This document shows, piece by piece, positions 33,370 to 36,110 of a stretch of DNA of 36,110 bases. Every line of letters begins with the position of its first letter. Within the stretch, counting starts at the first letter, position 1. The notes beneath the pieces were generated by a model that saw nothing but the letters and a program-made list of their open reading frames with translations, was not told the DNA's origin and made no database searches. A program made the position numbers and the translations under genes. The DNA lies in assembly GCA_031285345.1 (NCBI GenBank), contig JAITWI010000008.1:1-36110 (forward strand), given 5' to 3'. This stretch comes from Alistipes sp. (lineage in GTDB: Bacteria > Bacteroidota > Bacteroidia > Bacteroidales > Rikenellaceae).

Positions 33370-35595
33370 ATGAGCAGAGATAACAGAAACCACGAACCCG
33401 ACATCAAGCGGGAGATAATGCTTCGCGTGAAGTTGCTTTACGCGATCTTTCTGGTGGTAGGTCTGTGCATCTTCGGGCGCATCATGTGGATCCAGTGGGG
33501 TCCCGACGGCGCGGCACTGCGCGAAAAGGCGGAGGAACGTACGTTTCGTCCCCAGCGTATCGACGGCCGGCGGGGCGACATAAGGGCGGCCAACGGCGAA
33601 CTGCTGGCTACCTCGGTGCTGAAATATTATCTGGGAATGGACTTTCGGGTCGATTCGCTCACGGCCGACCGATTTCACGCCGGAGTGGATGGATTGGCCG
33701 ACAGTCTGTCGCGGCTTTTCGGCGACCGGAGCAAGGCGGGCTACAAGACCCTGCTCACGGATGGGTGGAACGGCCGCTCGACAAGGGGTTACAGGCGGCT
33801 CAACCCGCGGCTGATTTCGGGCGAGGAGCTCAAACGGGTACGCACGTTTCCGCTGCTGAGGCTGCGTCCGGGTTTCGGGGGAATTTCACTGGAGAGGGTC
33901 TACACCCGCGAACATCCGTTCGGCGACCTTGCGGCGCGCACTCTGGGCATCACGCGGTCGGTGTACGACACCATCGTGACGCCCCACAAGGATCCGGCCA
34001 AGCGCCGCACCGAAACGATGCTCACCGAGCGCGGGGTCTACGGCATAGAGTACTCGTTCAACGAGCGATTGAAAGGCGAGGAGGGGTGGCAGATGATGAT
34101 GCGCCTGACGCCCGACCACTCACAGCCGGTGGAGAACCCGCTCAACGTCGACCCCTCCGACGGGATGGACGTGGTTACGACGCTCGACATGGACTTTCAG
34201 GATGTGGCCTCGACCATGCTGGAGCGGCAGTTGGTTCAACACAACGCAATCCGCGGAACGGTGGTGCTGATGGAGGTCGCCACGGGCGAGATCAAGGCGA
34301 TAGCCAACCTCGACAATGTGGGCGGCAGGGGCGTCGAGCGACTAAACTACGCGATAGGGGATGTGGACGAACCGGGCTCGACCTTCAAACTGGCCACCAT
34401 GTTGGCACTGTTAGACGACGGAATGCGCCTGGACAGCCGCGTGGAGGTCGGAGGCGGCGTGATGGAGCTTCGGGGAGCGACTTTCCGCGACGACCACAAG
34501 CCCGAGGCGTCCACGGCAACTCTGTTGGAGGTGTTCGAAACCTCGTCCAACGTGGGGTTCGTGAGGGCGGTGGAGGATCGTTTCAGCGCACGGGGGCGCG
34601 ACGGCGAGCTGGTGGAGTATATGTCGGAGTTGGGTTTCGACCGCCCGCTGGGCACCGGGATGACGGGCGAGGCGGTGCCGGTATTTCATAAACCCACCCC
34701 CGGGGCGACCAAGAGCGGCGCGTGGCACAGCAACTCGGCGGCCTACATGTCCCACGGCTACGGCATTGAGGTGAGTCCGCTGCACATTCTGACGCTGTAC
34801 AACGCCGTGGCCGGAGGCGGGCGTATGGTGCGACCAATGTTGGTTAAGGAGCTGCGGGGAGCCGACGGCCGCGTCGAACGATTCGACACCGACGTGATAA
34901 ATCCCTCCATCACCTCGTCGCGGACTATCGAGGCGGTGCGGCGCAGTCTTGTGGGCGTGGTGGAGGACGGCACGGCGGGGGTGCTGAAGAACCCCTACTA
35001 CAAAGTCGCCGCCAAAACCGGCACCGCTCAGCAGGATACCTACGGTGGCGGTCTGGGGCAGGTCTATATGGCCACGATGGTGGGCTACTTCCCGGCTGAC
35101 GACCCCAAGTACAGCTGCATCGTGTCGATCTGGACGCGGCGCGGTTCTTGGAGCGACACTTTTTACGGCTCGTCGTTGGCTGGCCCGGTGTTCAAGGCTG
35201 TTGCCGACCGGGTCTACGTCACCCGCTACGATCTACAAACGCCCGTGGCCGACATAACGCCGGTGGCCGCGCGTCCTCCCGAGGTGAAGGGCGGCCAAAT
35301 GAGGGCGGTGCGCGAGGTGGCGGGCGAGTTGGGATTCAAAGTGGGTGGCGATGTGCGGCGACGCGATATGGCCACGGTACGGCGCGATTCGCTGTCGGCG
35401 GTTGCGGTTGCCATTCCGTGCCGCGAGGGCGTAACGCCGTCGGTCGTCGGCATGGGACTCAAGGACGCGCTGTGGGCCGTCGAAAGTCTCGGACTCAGGG
35501 TCGAATTCCGCGGCTCGGGCCGGGTGACGGAGCAATTTCCCGAGGCCGGGACTGCTATTCGCAAAGGAGCGACGGTGACGTTAACACTACAATAA
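33370..35595 (+). CDS. ftsI: Septal peptidoglycan transpeptidase FtsI (PBP3-like) with PASTA domain
   Basis: FtsI cross-links septal peptidoglycan together with FtsW. The 741-residue protein has an N-terminal transmembrane helix (about 19-37, LLYAIFLVVGLCIFGRIMW) and the class B PBP pedestal (about 50-280). The transpeptidase domain carries its three motifs: S337-TFK (nucleophile Ser337, Lys340), S392-S-N394 and K549-TGT. A PASTA domain closes the protein (about 684-741, PSVVGMGLKDALWAVESLGL). All catalytic residues are present. It lies 42 bases after the ftsL-like gene and 1 base before murE. Confidence 0.95.
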   Translation: MSRDNRNHEPDIKREIMLRVKLLYAIFLVVGLCIFGRIMWIQWGPDGAALREKAEERTFRPQRIDGRRGDIRAANGELLATSVLKYYLGMDFRVDSLTADRFHAGVDGLADSLSRLFGDRSKAGYKTLLTDGWNGRSTRGYRRLNPRLISGEELKRVRTFPLLRLRPGFGGISLERVYTREHPFGDLAARTLGITRSVYDTIVTPHKDPAKRRTETMLTERGVYGIEYSFNERLKGEEGWQMMMRLTPDHSQPVENPLNVDPSDGMDVVTTLDMDFQDVASTMLERQLVQHNAIRGTVVLMEVATGEIKAIANLDNVGGRGVERLNYAIGDVDEPGSTFKLATMLALLDDGMRLDSRVEVGGGVMELRGATFRDDHKPEASTATLLEVFETSSNVGFVRAVEDRFSARGRDGELVEYMSELGFDRPLGTGMTGEAVPVFHKPTPGATKSGAWHSNSAAYMSHGYGIEVSPLHILTLYNAVAGGGRMVRPMLVKELRGADGRVERFDTDVINPSITSSRTIEAVRRSLVGVVEDGTAGVLKNPYYKVAAKTGTAQQDTYGGGLGQVYMATMVGYFPADDPKYSCIVSIWTRRGSWSDTFYGSSLAGPVFKAVADRVYVTRYDLQTPVADITPVAARPPEVKGGQMRAVREVAGELGFKVGGDVRRRDMATVRRDSLSAVAVAIPCREGVTPSVVGMGLKDALWAVESLGLRVEFRGSGRVTEQFPEAGTAIRKGATVTLTLQ

Positions 35596-35596
35596 G

Positions 35597-36110
35597 ATGA
35601 AACTGAACGATATACTTAAAGAGATCGAGGTTCTGAATATCGTCGGCGACCCGATCGTGAAGATAACTTCGCTGTCGCTCGATTCGCGCAGCGTGGAGCC
35701 GGGCGGGCTGTTCTTCGCCCTGCGCGGGGCGGCCATCGACGGCCATCAGTTCATGGCCGCGGCGGTGGAACGCGGTGCGGCGGCGGTGATCTGCGAACAG
35801 CTGCCAAAAGAGCCGCAAAACGGCGTGACCTATGTGACGGTCGAGAATTCCCACAAAGCTATGGGGTTGGCGGCCTCGGCGTTCCACGGCCACCCGAGCC
35901 GGAAACTGAAACTTGTGGGCGTGACGGGCACCAACGGAAAAACCTCCACCGCTACGCTGCTCTACGACACGATGCGGGCGGCGGGATTCGAGGCCGGGTT
36001 GATCTCCACGGTCGACTACCGCATCGGCGCCGCCGTGATCCCCTCGACCCACACCACGCCCGACCCGCTGAGGCTAAACGCCATGATGGCCACGATGGTC
36101 GAGCGGGGAT
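35597..36110 (+). CDS. murE: UDP-MurNAc-tripeptide ligase MurE, 5' part only
   Basis: MurE adds the third residue (meso-diaminopimelate in most Bacteroidota) to UDP-MurNAc-L-Ala-D-Glu. The window ends after about 171 codons. The visible part includes the UDP-binding domain (LSLDSRSVEPGGLFFALRG), the P-loop TGTNGKTST at residues 110-118 and the STHTTPDPLRLNAMM segment. It starts one base after the ftsI stop codon. The rest, including the residues that select the amino acid, lies beyond the right edge. The dcw cluster evidently continues there. Confidence 0.93.
   Translation, partial: MKLNDILKEIEVLNIVGDPIVKITSLSLDSRSVEPGGLFFALRGAAIDGHQFMAAAVERGAAAVICEQLPKEPQNGVTYVTVENSHKAMGLAASAFHGHPSRKLKLVGVTGTNGKTSTATLLYDTMRAAGFEAGLISTVDYRIGAAVIPSTHTTPDPLRLNAMMATMVERG

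Overview
The window is a gene-dense stretch (about 60% G+C) of a Bacteroidota chromosome, most likely Bacteroidales and perhaps Alistipes/Rikenellaceae-like; the genus is an inference. The evidence is the TAnnTTTG type of -7 promoter element in front of many genes, a CAB-ordered fumarate reductase with a single cytochrome b subunit, a BACON-domain lipoprotein, a PASTA-bearing FtsI in a dcw cluster and a YtxH/holin-family envelope operon. I found 32 protein genes (one cut by the right edge) and no rRNA, tRNA, CRISPR array or transposase. No gap between genes exceeds 300 bases. Many long open frames opposite real genes are composition artefacts.

Layout. 1-1.9 kb: an AT-rich orphan Imm11-type immunity gene beside dprA, both on the minus strand. 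2.0-10.2 kb: a plus-strand run iorA-iorB-aminotransferase-ADP-forming acyl-CoA ligase, which together form a complete energy-conserving route from aromatic amino acids to aryl-acetates, followed closely by a GH20 hexosaminidase lipoprotein. 10.2-17.1 kb: rlmN (minus), a TonB-like protein, hflX, upp, an exported metallo-beta-lactamase-fold protein, a minus-strand envelope trio (YtxH, holin-like, small basic protein) and a SLOG/DUF1273 gene whose 5' end is duplicated. 17.2-20.8 kb: frdC-frdA-frdB on the minus strand, with a 99-bp imperfect palindrome between frdA and frdB. 20.9-25.3 kb: a tightly overlapping operon (5-formyl-THF cyclo-ligase, tdk, prmC, recX, M23 peptidase). 25.4-30.7 kb: murB, tilS, holA, a degenerate class IV PLP-fold protein and a BACON lipoprotein. 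30.8-31.6 kb: a minus-strand acyltransferase. 31.7 kb to the end: the start of the dcw cell-wall and division cluster (rsmH, ftsL-like, ftsI, murE) without mraZ.

How the genes work together. The 2-7.7 kb block can transaminate aromatic amino acids, oxidatively decarboxylate the aryl-pyruvates to aryl-acetyl-CoA while reducing ferredoxin, and recover ATP from the thioester. Fumarate reductase provides an anaerobic electron sink. This suits a peptide-fermenting gut anaerobe. Most of the rest is housekeeping: translation and tRNA/rRNA modification, nucleotide salvage, DNA replication and recombination, and cell-wall synthesis.

The least explained signals are the frdA-frdB palindrome, the duplicated 5' end and ATGA-overlapping mini-ORF before the SLOG gene, promoter elements exactly 7 nt before the rlmN and murB start codons (implying leaderless mRNAs), a class IV aminotransferase-fold protein that seems to lack its catalytic lysine, and repeated low-complexity insertions in otherwise conserved enzymes.
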